A stretch of DNA of 64,000 nt from Thermosulfuriphilus ammonigenes (GCF_011207455.1 NZ_CP048877.1:1666576-1730575); one strand, 5' to 3'; shown: positions 37,294 to 46,641, counted from the first letter of the stretch. Notes: generated by a model not told the origin, from the letters alone. Translations and numbers: made by a program.

Positions 37294-37954
37294 GGCGAGG
37301 GTTCTGCTTATAAAGATCATTTAAAAAGCGGCCCAATTCGGCCCTTTTGGTGGTCCCCGCCGAGGGACAGGGATTTTCAATTACCGGAAGTCCGAGTCTT
37401 TGGGCCAGGGAGTTAATCTGGGCCTTATCTACAAAAGCCAGGGGGCGGATAAGGGTAATTAACCCCTGGAAAAGCTCTTGGTACGGGACCATGGTACTGA
37501 TCTCCGCTCCATAGAAGAGATTGATAAAAAAGGTGACGATAATGTCGTCCTTATTGTGGCCAAAGGCCAGTTTGTTACAGTTGAGCTCCTTGGTGAGCTC
37601 AAAGAGACGTTTGCGCCGGAGCCGTGAACAGTAAAAACAGGGTGTCTCCCGGCCGATTTCATGAGCTTTGGGGCCGTAGTCTGTCTTTTCAAAATAATAT
37701 TTAAACCCGGCCTTCTGGAGATAAGCCTCTACTTTGGGCCAGTCGTGGCCGGGAAAGCCCATATCCAGGTGGATAACTACCAATTCGTATCTGATGGGGG
37801 CCTTTTTTTGCCATTCTTGAAGGGCCCAGAGGAGCACCAGACTATCTGACCCACCAGAGAGGGCCACAGCTACCCGATCACCGTCCTGAAGCATCTGGTA
37901 ACGATGAAGGGCTCGACCGACCAGTTTATTGACCAGCTTGGGGAGATAGGCCAT
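37235..37954 (-). CDS. ttcA: TtcA-like tRNA 2-thiocytidine synthase
   Basis: PP-loop ATPase predicted to thiolate cytidine 32 of tRNAs using an iron-sulfur cluster. The 239-residue form from ATG 37954 shows the PP-loop ALSGGSDSLVLL (near 29), the cluster-binding CFYC (near 104), FGHNKDDIIVTFFINLFYGAE (near 130) and the third conserved cysteine in NPCPSAGTTKR (near 193). An upstream TTG (37996) would add 14 residues. Neither start has a convincing Shine-Dalgarno. A tiny membrane ORF lies just upstream on the same strand. With trmJ, which also modifies residue 32, it forms part of this organism's anticodon-loop toolkit. Confidence 0.88.
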   Translation of the reverse strand: MAYLPKLVNKLVGRALHRYQMLQDGDRVAVALSGGSDSLVLLWALQEWQKKAPIRYELVVIHLDMGFPGHDWPKVEAYLQKAGFKYYFEKTDYGPKAHEIGRETPCFYCSRLRRKRLFELTKELNCNKLAFGHNKDDIIVTFFINLFYGAEISTMVPYQELFQGLITLIRPLAFVDKAQINSLAQRLGLPVIENPCPSAGTTKRAELGRFLNDLYKQNPRLKGNIFRALFRCRPEYLLR

Positions 37955-38009
37955 CGGGATCGGTACAGCTAGTTTTATTCTGGCCCTGGGACCCAAGGCC
38001 AGTAAAGAC

Positions 38010-38099
38010 TCAAGGAAAGCGGCTATTGTTTAAGGGGGCCAACTGGGCTAGAAGTAACCAGCCGGCTAGAACGAGGATGATCCACCACAGGTGACGCAT
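38010..38099 (-). CDS. Tiny membrane protein, 29 residues
   Basis: From ATG 38099 the frame codes for 29 residues, MRHLWWIILVLAGWLLL followed by a short polar tail, then TGA. AAGGAGG lies four bases before the ATG, as strong a site as any in the window. The product would be a single membrane helix. It sits between ttcA (same strand, downstream) and the divergent helicase gene. No family is recognised. It could instead act as a leader peptide for ttcA. Confidence 0.5.
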   Translation of the reverse strand: MRHLWWIILVLAGWLLLAQLAPLNNSRFP

Positions 38100-38143
38100 G
38101 AGACCTCCTTAAAACAGCCCGAAAATAGAGCCATGAGGTGGGG

Positions 38144-39736
38144 ATGATGTCAAGTCTTACCCTTGACAAATATCAGGCTGAGGCGGTGGCCTCATCAGCT
38201 ATAACGACCCTGGTGATGGCCGGCCCCGGGGCAGGAAAGACCAGGCTTATCCTGGGGCGTTTGGCCTATCTGCTTGACTCTGGAGTCCCTCCAGAGGAAA
38301 TTTTGATCCTCACTTTCAGTACCAGGGCAGCGGCCGAACTTCTTAGCCGGGCCAAAGATCTGGGCCTTGAGGCCCGAATCAAAACCTTTCATGCGGCAGC
38401 CCGGGCCCTGCTCAAAGATTTGGGGCAGATCCCCTTCAGACCGGCTACAGAAGCAGATCGTCGACAGGCTCTAGAGGAGGCCCTTGAAGAAGAGGGACAC
38501 GGGATGAGTCGGCGAGAGAAAGGTCAACTTCTGAGCCTTTTCTCGCTTATTAAGGCCGGCTCACAGGAAGTCTCTGAGGAGCTTGTAAGAATTTTTGTTC
38601 GTTATAATCACTCCTTGGAGGTAAAGGGGCTTTGTGATTTCGACGACTTTCTGCTGGCGGCCACTGAGGTCCTAAAAAAACGTCGTTCTCCGTTTCGAGC
38701 CGTCATTGTCGACGAGCTTCAGGACGCCAGTTATACCGATTTGGCCTTTCTGCAGGCCCTGGAGCCGGAGAGTTATTTCCTGGTCGGTGATCCTTTTCAG
38801 GCCATTTACGGTTTTCGAGGGGCCGTAGGGCCAGAGCTCTTTGCCTATATTCAGAAAAGTTTTCCCCGGGTAGTTTGTTTCGACCTTAAATATTCCTATC
38901 GAGTTCCCAAAACCATTCTTGATCTGGCCCGGCGCCTGGTGGGAGGGCTTCCTCTTGAGTCCCGGGCCAAAAAGGGGGCCGTCTCTGGACATCTGCTGGG
39001 CACGGCCCGGGCCGAGGCGGTCTTTATCGGCAAGGCCATGGAATCCCTGGTGGGTGGGCGAGATTTTTTGGCCAGTGAAATAAGCCGTGGCCAGCGAGGC
39101 CTCGCCTGGGGGGACTTCGCTGTTCTTGTTCGAGTCCGGGCCCTGCTTTCTCCGCTAAAAGACGTTCTGTCTGGGGTAGGCATTCCGGTCTGTCTAAGGG
39201 ATGAGTCTGCCGAGAGACTTCGCCAAAAAATCAAGCCCCTTTTGTCTTTGAATCTCGCTGGATTGCCTCCTCAGGACCTTGAGCTCCAAGCCAAGAGGCA
39301 AAAGATTGTCTTCTCCTCCTCAGAACGGGAGTACCTTCAGCGTCTCTTTCCCCTGGTTGAAAGCGCCGAAGACCTTGTTCATGAGCTTCTCTTTCAGGCC
39401 GAGGCCCCTGATGAACCTGGGGCTGTTTCTTTGACTACCGTTCATGCCGCCAAAGGCCTTGAATTCCCTGTGGTTTTTGTGGCCGGATTTGAAGAAGGCC
39501 TTTTCCCTTTTGAGCTAAGGGGAGAAAGTGACGAGGCCGAGGAACGTCGTCTGGCCTATGTGGCCTTTACCAGGGCCAAAGAAAGGCTTTTCCTTACAGC
39601 TTCTGCCAAACGGACCATCTTCGGAAAAAGGCTTTCCGGTCGGCCATCACCTTTTTCGCGCCTTTTGGGAGTGACCTTTGTTCGAGAGGCATCAAAGGTT
39701 GTCCCTAAAAGGCCGCGTCAGGGGAGTCTTTTCTGA
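38144..39736 (+). CDS. UvrD/Rep-type superfamily I helicase, short form
   Basis: A 530-residue ATP-dependent helicase that translocates 3' to 5' on single-stranded DNA. All motifs are present in order: Q motif LDKYQAEAV, motif I AGPGAGKTRLI (near 27), Ia TFSTRAAAEL, II VDELQDAS (near 188), III LVGDPFQAIYGFRGA, IV YSYRVPKTI, V TVHAAKGLEFPVVF (near 428) and VI RRLAYVAFTRAKERL (near 466). UvrD and Rep have about 670-720 residues, so the inserted 1B/2B subdomains are reduced here. I use ATG 38144, preceded by GAGG; GTG 38138 is also in frame. Confidence 0.88.
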   Translation: MMSSLTLDKYQAEAVASSAITTLVMAGPGAGKTRLILGRLAYLLDSGVPPEEILILTFSTRAAAELLSRAKDLGLEARIKTFHAAARALLKDLGQIPFRPATEADRRQALEEALEEEGHGMSRREKGQLLSLFSLIKAGSQEVSEELVRIFVRYNHSLEVKGLCDFDDFLLAATEVLKKRRSPFRAVIVDELQDASYTDLAFLQALEPESYFLVGDPFQAIYGFRGAVGPELFAYIQKSFPRVVCFDLKYSYRVPKTILDLARRLVGGLPLESRAKKGAVSGHLLGTARAEAVFIGKAMESLVGGRDFLASEISRGQRGLAWGDFAVLVRVRALLSPLKDVLSGVGIPVCLRDESAERLRQKIKPLLSLNLAGLPPQDLELQAKRQKIVFSSSEREYLQRLFPLVESAEDLVHELLFQAEAPDEPGAVSLTTVHAAKGLEFPVVFVAGFEEGLFPFELRGESDEAEERRLAYVAFTRAKERLFLTASAKRTIFGKRLSGRPSPFSRLLGVTFVREASKVVPKRPRQGSLF

Positions 39737-39871
39737 ATTTTTCATCGGGCTTTCCTATATTGGAATTTCTTTTTATTGAGAACCATATTCCATTGACAAT
39801 CTTCAGGTCTTGTTGTTAGCTTTGGAGACGTTTGTTGAGGATCAAAGTCCTTAGAACTTTAAGGAGACGCC

Positions 39872-40060
39872 ATGTTTGGTCTGGGGCTGCCCGAACTTTT
39901 GGTCATCTTGGTTATTGTGGTCATCATCTTTGGGGCCGGAAAGTTACCCCAAATAGGTGAGGGCCTGGGCAAGGGCATTCGTAACTTCAAAAAATCTCTT
40001 AAAGAGGACGAGGAGAAGGAAAACTCCCAATCAGAGCTGGAAGGAGACGTGAAAAAATAA
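39872..40060 (+). CDS. tatA: Twin-arginine translocase subunit TatA/E
   Basis: A 62-residue Tat pore subunit: a short membrane helix ([16 protein letters not shown], 6-21), the [22 protein letters not shown] amphipathic helix (in pieces, 20-41) and an acidic tail. AAGGAG precedes the ATG. It exports folded proteins with twin-arginine signals. resB begins directly after its stop, which places Tat together with cytochrome maturation. tatB and tatC are not in the window. Confidence 0.95.
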   Translation: MFGLGLPELLVILVIVVIIFGAGKLPQIGEGLGKGIRNFKKSLKEDEEKENSQSELEGDVKK

Positions 40061-41395
40061 ATGAAAAAAAATCAGAATCCCCTCTGGCGCACCTTTGCCT
40101 CGGTCAGACTGGCCATCTTTCTGCTGATCACCCTGGCGGCGACCTCAATCATCGGAACCATCATTCCTCAGGGGCAAAAACCCGGTTTTTATATCCATGA
40201 GTATGGTCCCGGGTTGGGTAAGCTGATCCTTTTTCTTCACCTCCACGATGCCTATCATTCGTGGTGGTTCCTCTCTCTTTTGGGTCTTTTTTGTATAAAC
40301 CTCATTATCTGTAGCCTGGATCGCCTTCCCTATACCCTAGAGTTGGTCAAAAGGAGCGGCATTCTTCCCCCAGATCGGCTCTTAAAACAACCCTTCTCTC
40401 AACAAATCCGTTTAAAGAGCGAGGAGGCCCTGGCCCGGGCTGAGGCCTTAGTCCGAGAGGCTCTGGGGCCCAAAGCTATAGTAGCCGAGGTTGAGGAAGG
40501 AAAGCTTTTTTATCTTGAGCGTGGCCGCTGGACCAGGTTTGGGGTTTATTTTGTCCACTTTAGTATTCTTATTATTGTTGTCGGGGCGCTAATCGGGGGT
40601 ATCTTTGGTTTTCAGGCCTATGTCAACCTTCTTGAGGGAGAAACCTCTGGTGTCGTCTATTCCCGAAGCGATGGCAAACCTATTCCCCTCGGCTTCGAGG
40701 TTCGGTGCGATAACTTTGATGTTTCTTTCTACGCTAACGGGGCCCCCAAAGAGTTTCGCTCTGATCTTACTATCCTCAACGGGGGTAAGGAGATTCTCAA
40801 AAAATCCATCCGGGTTAACGACCCCTTGACCTTTCGGGGCATCACCTTTTATCAGGCCAGTTATCAAGCAGTACCGGAGTTAGTGGTCCGGGTCAAATGG
40901 GGCAAAGAGGAGAAGACTTTTAACTTATCTTCCATGGGGCAGGCCAAATGGCCAGAGAAGAAACTTCATCTGGGAGTGATGAGATTTTTGCCTGATGTTC
41001 ACGGGCGGCCGGCCGCCCAGGTCTGGATAATGCTTGAGGGGATGAATCCCATGGCCTTCTGGTTGATTCAGGGGATGGAAAACCCCATCAAGACCCCGAA
41101 AGGGGAAATCAAGTTCCTTCTGGTTTCGGCCAAAACAAAGTATATGACCGGCCTTCAGGTCAAGAAGGACCCTGGTGTCTGGGTGGTTTGGATTGGCTGT
41201 ATTTTGATGATTCTGGGAATATTCACCGTCTTTTTCTTTTCTCATCAGAAGGTCTGGGTCTATCTGGGTAAAAGGGAGGGCAAGCCGGTAATTATTGTTG
41301 CCGGAACGGCCAATAAAAATCGCCCGGGCCTTGAGCGTCGTCTTGAGGGCCTGGTGGGTCAGTTGGAAGAAAAAGTCCAGAAAGAGGGGAAATAA
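40061..41395 (+). CDS. resB: Cytochrome c biogenesis protein ResB/CcsB
   Basis: Membrane subunit of the System II (Ccs) haem-ligation machinery, which attaches haem to CxxCH motifs on the outer face of the inner membrane. The 444 residues include helices near 10-30 (FASVRLAIFLLITLAATSIIGT, in pieces), 60-85 and 165-190, a large periplasmic domain (about 195-365; VRCDNFDVSFYANGAPKEFRSD, ITFYQASYQ) and a last helix near 370-390. It directly follows tatA and precedes ccsA. Its client is plausibly the multihaem cytochrome at 58947-60095. Confidence 0.95.
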   Translation: MKKNQNPLWRTFASVRLAIFLLITLAATSIIGTIIPQGQKPGFYIHEYGPGLGKLILFLHLHDAYHSWWFLSLLGLFCINLIICSLDRLPYTLELVKRSGILPPDRLLKQPFSQQIRLKSEEALARAEALVREALGPKAIVAEVEEGKLFYLERGRWTRFGVYFVHFSILIIVVGALIGGIFGFQAYVNLLEGETSGVVYSRSDGKPIPLGFEVRCDNFDVSFYANGAPKEFRSDLTILNGGKEILKKSIRVNDPLTFRGITFYQASYQAVPELVVRVKWGKEEKTFNLSSMGQAKWPEKKLHLGVMRFLPDVHGRPAAQVWIMLEGMNPMAFWLIQGMENPIKTPKGEIKFLLVSAKTKYMTGLQVKKDPGVWVVWIGCILMILGIFTVFFFSHQKVWVYLGKREGKPVIIVAGTANKNRPGLERRLEGLVGQLEEKVQKEGK

Positions 41396-41397
41396 TC

Positions 41398-42228
41398 ATG
41401 ACGAGTGCCTATCTCCTAAGTGTGGTCACCTTTATTTATCTGGTGGCGGCCATTGTCTATTTAGTGGCCTGGATTTTTAAACAGGAGCGTCTGGGAATTG
41501 TTGGTACGGTGGTGACCATTGTCGGGGTCATCCTTCATATTGCCGGCATTGGCCTCCGCTGGCATGAATCTCATCAGCTGGGGATAGGTCGGGCCCCCCT
41601 GACCAATATGTACGAATCCCTGGTCTTTTTTGCCCTGACCATCGCTCTGGTCTATCTCTTTGTGGAATACAAGACGAAGAATCGGGTCATTGGAGCCTTT
41701 GCCACCCCGTTTGCCTTCTTTTCTATGGCCTATGCCTCCTTTGGCACCAGTAGTCGCATTGATCCCCTCATCCCGGCCCTTCAGAGTAACTGGCTCATTG
41801 CCCATGTGGTTACCTGTTTTATAGGCTATGCCTCCTTTGCCGTGGCCTGCGGCCTGGGAATTATGTATCTCCTTAAGTCCCGGGCCAAAGAGGATAAGGG
41901 TATCTGGGCCAGCCTTCCTTCCTTAAGAACTATTGATGATCTAATCTATAAAACCACGGTTTTTGGCTTCCTCTGGCTGACGGCAGGAATCATCACCGGA
42001 GCAGTCTGGGCCGAACAGGCCTGGGGTTCTTACTGGAGCTGGGATCCCAAGGAAACCTGGAGCCTTATTACCTGGTTTGTTTATGCCACGGCCATTCATG
42101 CTCGATTCGTCAGGGGGTGGGCCGGAAAGAGGATCGCTATTATCTCTATTGTTGGTTTCGCCTCTGTTATCTTTACTTACTTTGGTGTCAACTATCTTCT
42201 CTCTGGTCTTCACAGCTATGCGAATTAG
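41398..42228 (+). CDS. ccsA: Cytochrome c synthase subunit CcsA (ResC)
   Basis: Partner of ResB that handles haem in System II. The 276 residues have about eight membrane helices and the tryptophan-rich WWD-type motif WGSYWSWDPKETWSLITW (about 211-228), with external haem-ligating histidines (RWHESHQ near 56; HARFVRGWAG near 238). GAAATAATC spacing leaves two bases between resB and this ATG. The end overlaps the convergent rsfS by 41 bases. Confidence 0.95.
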   Translation: MTSAYLLSVVTFIYLVAAIVYLVAWIFKQERLGIVGTVVTIVGVILHIAGIGLRWHESHQLGIGRAPLTNMYESLVFFALTIALVYLFVEYKTKNRVIGAFATPFAFFSMAYASFGTSSRIDPLIPALQSNWLIAHVVTCFIGYASFAVACGLGIMYLLKSRAKEDKGIWASLPSLRTIDDLIYKTTVFGFLWLTAGIITGAVWAEQAWGSYWSWDPKETWSLITWFVYATAIHARFVRGWAGKRIAIISIVGFASVIFTYFGVNYLLSGLHSYAN

Positions 42229-42607
42229 AGACTCTTTCTAAGGGGGCCTCTGACCAGAGGCCCTCAAGGTCATAATGGGCCCTTACGGGGGCATAGAAGA
42301 TATGGATCAGAACGTCATCACAGTCTATCAAGACCCACTGGCCTTCGGCTAAACCCTCTACCCCTCGATAAGGGACTTGGCGGCGCTCCAGCTCTTCAAG
42401 AAGGTGTTCGGCTATTCCCTGGACATGGCGGGTGGAGCGGGCAGAGCAGATGACAAAAAAATCGGCTACCGGCCCCAGCTTCCGCAAATCCAGAATGACA
42501 ATTTCCTCGGCCTTGCGGTCCACCAGGATTCTTTTCAAAAGTTCAATTTTTTCTTCCGTGGAGATGGTCTGGGGTCTTTTGAGGGCGAGATTGCTTTTTC
42601 TTTTCAT
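42188..42607 (-). CDS. rsfS: Ribosomal silencing factor RsfS
   Basis: Binds ribosomal protein uL14 and stops subunit joining when nutrients are scarce. The 139 residues show the RsfS/Iojap core (IVILDLRKLGPVADFFVICSARSTRHVQGIAEHLLEEL, seen in pieces, 37-72) and VLIDCDDVLIHIFYAPVRAHYDLEGLW near the end. It follows nadD with a four-base overlap, the typical nadD-rsfS pairing, and its 3' end lies antisense to ccsA. Confidence 0.95.
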   Translation of the reverse strand: MKRKSNLALKRPQTISTEEKIELLKRILVDRKAEEIVILDLRKLGPVADFFVICSARSTRHVQGIAEHLLEELERRQVPYRGVEGLAEGQWVLIDCDDVLIHIFYAPVRAHYDLEGLWSEAPLERVSNSHSCEDQREDS

Positions 42608-43290
42608 TCCGGCCTTTCGGCTTCCTCCTTTCTATAAAGTCCTTTTTGATAAATATAATCTTCTACCTCCCAGGGGACTAAAAATTTAATAGATCGTCCT
42701 TGGGCCACCAGGGTTCTGATCCGGGTAGAGGAGATATCTAGCCGGGTGACCGAGAAAAAGGAGATTCTGGCCCCTTTGGGCCCTTCAAACTCATTGGGAC
42801 CCCGGGGGATAAAGTGGCAGAAGGTCTGGGAGAGGGCTTCCCCAAGATCTGTTTTTTCTCCCCGAGAAACAACTACCAGGTGGGCCAACTCCGGAAGCCG
42901 TGGGTAATTCCACCAGGTAGCGATTTCTAAAAAGGCGTCCAGGCCAAGGATAAAATAAAATTTTTTCCCTGGATAGAGTCGCTGAAGATGTTCAAGAGTC
43001 CTTACGGAATAAGAGGGAGTAGGCAGATGGGCCTCTATGTCTGAGGCCTTAAGTCCCGGGCATCTTCTTACGGCCATCTGGACCATGGCCAAACGGTCTC
43101 TGAAAGGAGTAAGGGGGCGGTTTAGTTTGTGGGGAGGGGAGAAGGCCGGAATGATGAGCACTTCCTCCAACCCCAAGCCCTCTCTTACTTCTTCAGCCAC
43201 TCGGAGATGGCCCAGATGAATGGGATCAAGGGTCCCCCCCAGAATGCCTATCTTCTGGCTATTGACGAATCTGGCCGTCACCAAAGGCAA
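42604..43290 (-). CDS. nadD: Nicotinate-nucleotide adenylyltransferase
   Basis: Adenylates nicotinate mononucleotide to deamido-NAD, the penultimate step of NAD synthesis. The 228 residues carry [15 protein letters not shown] (with the catalytic HxGH, about 14-28), IPAFSPPHK (near 47), [13 protein letters not shown] (near 119) and the ISSTRIR motif (near 192). The start is uncertain: TTG 43290 or GTG 43281, neither with a clear Shine-Dalgarno. It begins within proA (32-base overlap), so translation is probably coupled. Confidence 0.95.
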   Translation of the reverse strand: MPLVTARFVNSQKIGILGGTLDPIHLGHLRVAEEVREGLGLEEVLIIPAFSPPHKLNRPLTPFRDRLAMVQMAVRRCPGLKASDIEAHLPTPSYSVRTLEHLQRLYPGKKFYFILGLDAFLEIATWWNYPRLPELAHLVVVSRGEKTDLGEALSQTFCHFIPRGPNEFEGPKGARISFFSVTRLDISSTRIRTLVAQGRSIKFLVPWEVEDYIYQKGLYRKEEAERPE

Positions 43291-44515
43291 TAAACTTGGT
43301 GGTTGTTAATTCCTCAAGGCTCATAGGGCCATAAGCATGAAGTTTGGTAGTGGAAATCCCGATTTCTGCCCCTAAGCCTAGCTGCCCTCCGTCATTAAAT
43401 CTGGTAGAGGCATTGATAAGCACCAGAGAGGCATCTACCTCCTTTAAAAACCGCATGGCCCGGGAATAATCTCGGCTGACAATGGCCTCGGTGTGGTTTG
43501 ATCCATACCGAGCGATGTGGTCGAGGGCCTCCTCGAGACTGGAGACCACCCGGACGGCCAGAATGAGGTCTAGGTATTCGGCCTCCCAGTCGGCTTCGGT
43601 GGCTTCTTTGGCCCAAGGAACGAGCGCCTTGGTCCTGGGACATCCCCTGAGTTCGACTCCAGCCGCTCGAAAGTCTTCGGCCACAGCCGGCAGGAAGGCC
43701 TCGGCCACCGCCTGATGAACCAGCATGGTCTCCATGGCGTTGCAGACCCCCGGTCTCTGGATTTTGGCGTTGAGGCAGATACGCCGGGCCATCTCTAAGT
43801 CTGCCTCCCGATCCACATAGACATGGCAGACTCCCTTGTAGTGTTTCAATACCGGGATGCGGGAGTTCTCAGCGACAAAGCGGATCAATCCCTCTCCTCC
43901 CCGCGGTATGATGAGATCTATATAGTCCTCAAGCTTAAGAAGCTCATTGACTGCCGCACGGTCAGTAGTGGGGACCACCTGAACAGCCTCTGGTGGAGCC
44001 TTAACAGCCTCTAGGGCCGCGGCAAAGATTTTGGCTAGGGCCAGGTTAGAATGGATGGCCTCTGATCCCCCCCTGAGAATGACGGCATTTCCAGACTTAA
44101 AACACAGCCCGGCGGCGTCGATGGTCACATTGGGGCGAGATTCATAAATCATGGCAATAACCCCCAAAGGGATTCGCATCCGCCCTACCCAGAGGCCATT
44201 GGGACGGGTCCACATCTTGACCACCTCTCCTACCGGGTCAGCAAGGGCGGCTACCTCCCGAAGACCCTGGGCCATGCCGGAGATAACCTTATCAGAGAGG
44301 GTTAGGCGATCAATCAGGGCCTTAGAAAGGCCTCGTTCTTTAGCTGCTTCCAGATCTTTTTGGTTGGCTGCCTGGAGCTCGGCCTTTTGTTTTTCCAGCT
44401 CTTCGGCCACCTGGAGAAGGACATCATTTTTGACGCTGGTAGGAAGACTAGCCACCTTGCGGGACGCCTCACGGGCCTTTTTTCCCATCTGCCGTATCAA
44501 ATCCCTGATTTCCAT
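43259..44515 (-). CDS. proA: Gamma-glutamyl phosphate reductase
   Basis: NADPH-dependent enzyme that reduces gamma-glutamyl phosphate to glutamate semialdehyde in proline synthesis. The 418 residues belong to the aldehyde dehydrogenase fold, with [22 protein letters not shown] (in pieces, near 108-128), GGSEAIHSN, the catalytic cysteine in [12 protein letters not shown] (near 251) and the C-terminal [22 protein letters not shown] region. I use ATG 44515, which has GGAGGG before it, rather than the longer frame from 44569. It heads the proA-nadD-rsfS operon. proB is not adjacent. Confidence 0.96.
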   Translation of the reverse strand: MEIRDLIRQMGKKAREASRKVASLPTSVKNDVLLQVAEELEKQKAELQAANQKDLEAAKERGLSKALIDRLTLSDKVISGMAQGLREVAALADPVGEVVKMWTRPNGLWVGRMRIPLGVIAMIYESRPNVTIDAAGLCFKSGNAVILRGGSEAIHSNLALAKIFAAALEAVKAPPEAVQVVPTTDRAAVNELLKLEDYIDLIIPRGGEGLIRFVAENSRIPVLKHYKGVCHVYVDREADLEMARRICLNAKIQRPGVCNAMETMLVHQAVAEAFLPAVAEDFRAAGVELRGCPRTKALVPWAKEATEADWEAEYLDLILAVRVVSSLEEALDHIARYGSNHTEAIVSRDYSRAMRFLKEVDASLVLINASTRFNDGGQLGLGAEIGISTTKLHAYGPMSLEELTTTKFIAFGDGQIRQ

Positions 44516-44576
44516 CTTCCCTCCAGACTCCTGAGAAGTATTTTGGGAGAGAAATGCTAGCATAAACAAGATCCCA

Positions 44577-45698
44577 GTGCCAAAGTTTTCTTTAAAAGGA
44601 CTTAAGAGGCTTGTCAGAGAGAAGTGCCGGACTTATGCTCGAAGTATGCTCTCCCGGCGTCAGCTTTTTATCCTCGGGGTCCTCTCCTTTCTAAGGCTGG
44701 CCATAGGGGGCAGGGCCTATGGCACCTCTCACCCCCCAAGAAGGGACCTTCCCCTTGAGGAGATGGCCCATCTCCGCCTCCATCATCAGGGAGGTAGGTT
44801 TTGCAACCCCTGGTTGGCCAGAGAGGAGATCCGGCTCTGGGCTTACATTAAGTGGCAATTCTCTCGCAACCCTTACCGAGAGGCCAAACGTCGGGCCAAA
44901 CCCCCTTCCCTGAGAAGGGTTGCTCCCCTGGATCTTGTTTCAGGGGCCAATCCCCGGATTTTTTTCCTGGGACACGCTACAGTATGGATGCGATTGGCCG
45001 GACAGAATCTGATTTTTGACCCCATATTTGGTGATGTGCGTCCCTTTTTTCGTCGGGCGGTTCCCTTTCCCCTGGCGCCGGAGGAGATCCCCTGGCCTGA
45101 TCTTATTTTTATCTCCCATGGGCATCGGGATCACCTGGCCCTTGATTCTTTGAAGGCTATTCCTGGCCGTCCACGACTTTTGTCTCCTCTGGGGGGAAAA
45201 CGTTACCTTAAAAGACTGGGGCTTCCCATTATGGAATTTGACTGGTTTGAAAGCCGGGTGATCTCCGGACTCCGGGTAACTCTTCTTCCCTGTCAGCACT
45301 GGTCAAAGATGGGGTTGTTTGATACCAACGCTATGCTCTGGGGCTCTTGGCTCCTTGAGGCTGGAGACCTGAAGGTCTTTTTTGCCGGTGATACCGGCTA
45401 CTTTGGCGGTTTTAGGGAATATGGCCAACGTTTTGGCCCCTTTGATTTGGCACTTCTTCCTATTGGGGCCTTTGAGCCCCGGTGGTTTATGAAGACTGTT
45501 CACATGGATCCTTTTGAGGCGGTGTGGGCGGCCAAGGAGCTTGGAGCCCGGGTCTTTGTCCCCATTCACTGGGGGGTCTTTGACATGAGTGATGAACCAC
45601 TCGACCTTCCGCCCAAGTTGGTCCAGGAGGCTGCCCGGAGAGAGGGCCTGGCTGATCGTCTAAAACTCCTTAGCCCTGGGGAGAGCCTCGGTCTTTGA
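44577..45698 (+). CDS. Metallo-beta-lactamase-fold hydrolase (NAPE-PLD/UlaG-like), likely Tat-exported
   Basis: A metal-dependent hydrolase of up to 373 residues. The core has [12 protein letters not shown] (near 126), the zinc motif SHGHRDHL (near 179), FFAGDTGY (near 271) and PIHWGVF (near 322), resembling N-acyl-phosphatidylethanolamine phospholipase D and UlaG relatives. A twin-arginine signal [11 protein letters not shown] lies at residues 26-36, so translation may really begin at ATG 44646 (Met24), leaving a short Tat signal. The GTG at 44577 is the longest option. Substrate unknown; a lipid amide or phosphodiester is plausible. The end overlaps the J-domain gene by 39 bases. Confidence 0.82.
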   Translation: MPKFSLKGLKRLVREKCRTYARSMLSRRQLFILGVLSFLRLAIGGRAYGTSHPPRRDLPLEEMAHLRLHHQGGRFCNPWLAREEIRLWAYIKWQFSRNPYREAKRRAKPPSLRRVAPLDLVSGANPRIFFLGHATVWMRLAGQNLIFDPIFGDVRPFFRRAVPFPLAPEEIPWPDLIFISHGHRDHLALDSLKAIPGRPRLLSPLGGKRYLKRLGLPIMEFDWFESRVISGLRVTLLPCQHWSKMGLFDTNAMLWGSWLLEAGDLKVFFAGDTGYFGGFREYGQRFGPFDLALLPIGAFEPRWFMKTVHMDPFEAVWAAKELGARVFVPIHWGVFDMSDEPLDLPPKLVQEAARREGLADRLKLLSPGESLGL

Positions 45699-46547
45699 GG
45701 TCGAGGTTTTAACTATCCGGACAATAAGACCTTCACAATAGATCTTCCCCGAAAAAGGCTTCCGAACAGAGAAAAGATAAGCGTCTCTACGTAACTCTCG
45801 ACGAAGGTGGGGGAGACACTCCCGTTTAAAAACGGGAATTTCCAGGGTATTCAGGAGTTCGAAAGGGCGAAACTCAAGGTCTCGCTTGCCCTCCAGAAGG
45901 TGCTCTTTGCTGGGAAGCCTATCTAAGACGGCGGCAATGTCGATGACCCGGCGAGAGACAGTGCCCAGAAGGGTAATGAACCCTGCCGGAACTGGTTCCC
46001 AGCGAGGAGGGGCTTTAAGAAATAACCTTCCCCTCTCGTCAAAGATGAGCTCCTTGTAGTTGGGATTATGCCCCCAGTGATAACGTCGCAGATTGTGTTT
46101 GATGGCCACATCGATAAGGCCCAGGTAGAGATTAGTGGCCTCAAGCCCCTCTCCATTTTCCTCTGTAAAGGGAAGCCGATTGAGGAGAACCAGGTGCTCC
46201 CAGAGGGCCTCAATAAGGCCCTCGTTGACCTGCTGAAGGGAGGCCAGTTTGGCCTCAAGCTCCTTTACTTGACTCCGTGAAGGTCTCTTCAGGCGGGCAA
46301 TATAGGCCTTACGCCACTTACGGAAGGATTCCGGATTGCGCTCCAGATCTAGTTCTTCATAGGCCAGGTTAAGGATTACAGCCATCTCTGAGCGGCGTCG
46401 GGGAGAGAGCCCTTGCCCCAGGTCTGGATGACAGACTCTTTGCAAGGCCCGATAGCAGGCCTTAACTAGCCCGAATAGGGCCTCTTCATCGAGATCCCGG
46501 ACTATCTGAGGGGTAATTCCCAGAACCTCAAAGGGGTTTCTGGCCAT
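45660..46547 (-). CDS. J-domain protein with unknown C-terminal region
   Basis: A 295-residue protein that starts with a DnaJ-like J domain (NPFEVLGI at 4-11, helix II with YRALQRVCHPDLGQG and the HPD triad at about 39-41, then helices III-IV to 75). The HPD triad suggests that it can stimulate DnaK. The remaining 200 residues (a coiled-coil KELEAKLASLQQVNEG near 95 and a globular part) lack the Gly/Phe and zinc-finger parts of DnaJ and match no domain I know. It is likely a specialised Hsp40. It stands alone, convergent with the metallo-hydrolase. Confidence 0.75.
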   Translation of the reverse strand: MARNPFEVLGITPQIVRDLDEEALFGLVKACYRALQRVCHPDLGQGLSPRRRSEMAVILNLAYEELDLERNPESFRKWRKAYIARLKRPSRSQVKELEAKLASLQQVNEGLIEALWEHLVLLNRLPFTEENGEGLEATNLYLGLIDVAIKHNLRRYHWGHNPNYKELIFDERGRLFLKAPPRWEPVPAGFITLLGTVSRRVIDIAAVLDRLPSKEHLLEGKRDLEFRPFELLNTLEIPVFKRECLPHLRRELRRDAYLFSVRKPFSGKIYCEGLIVRIVKTSTSKTEALPRAKEF

Positions 46548-46611
46548 AATTTGTTATTTTAATTCTCCTATCCTTGCCAGGCCAGGGCATCTCGGGGAGA
46601 GGGGCTTGAGA

Positions 46612-46641
46612 CCGCCTGCTGAAATACCGCCTGCTGAAATA
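46612..46641. repeat. 15-base tandem duplication
   Basis: CCGCCTGCTGAAATA occurs twice head to tail at 46612-46626 and 46627-46641, with no mismatches, between the J-domain gene and the por operon. It is probably a slippage duplication. A regulatory role is possible but unsupported. Confidence 0.8.
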
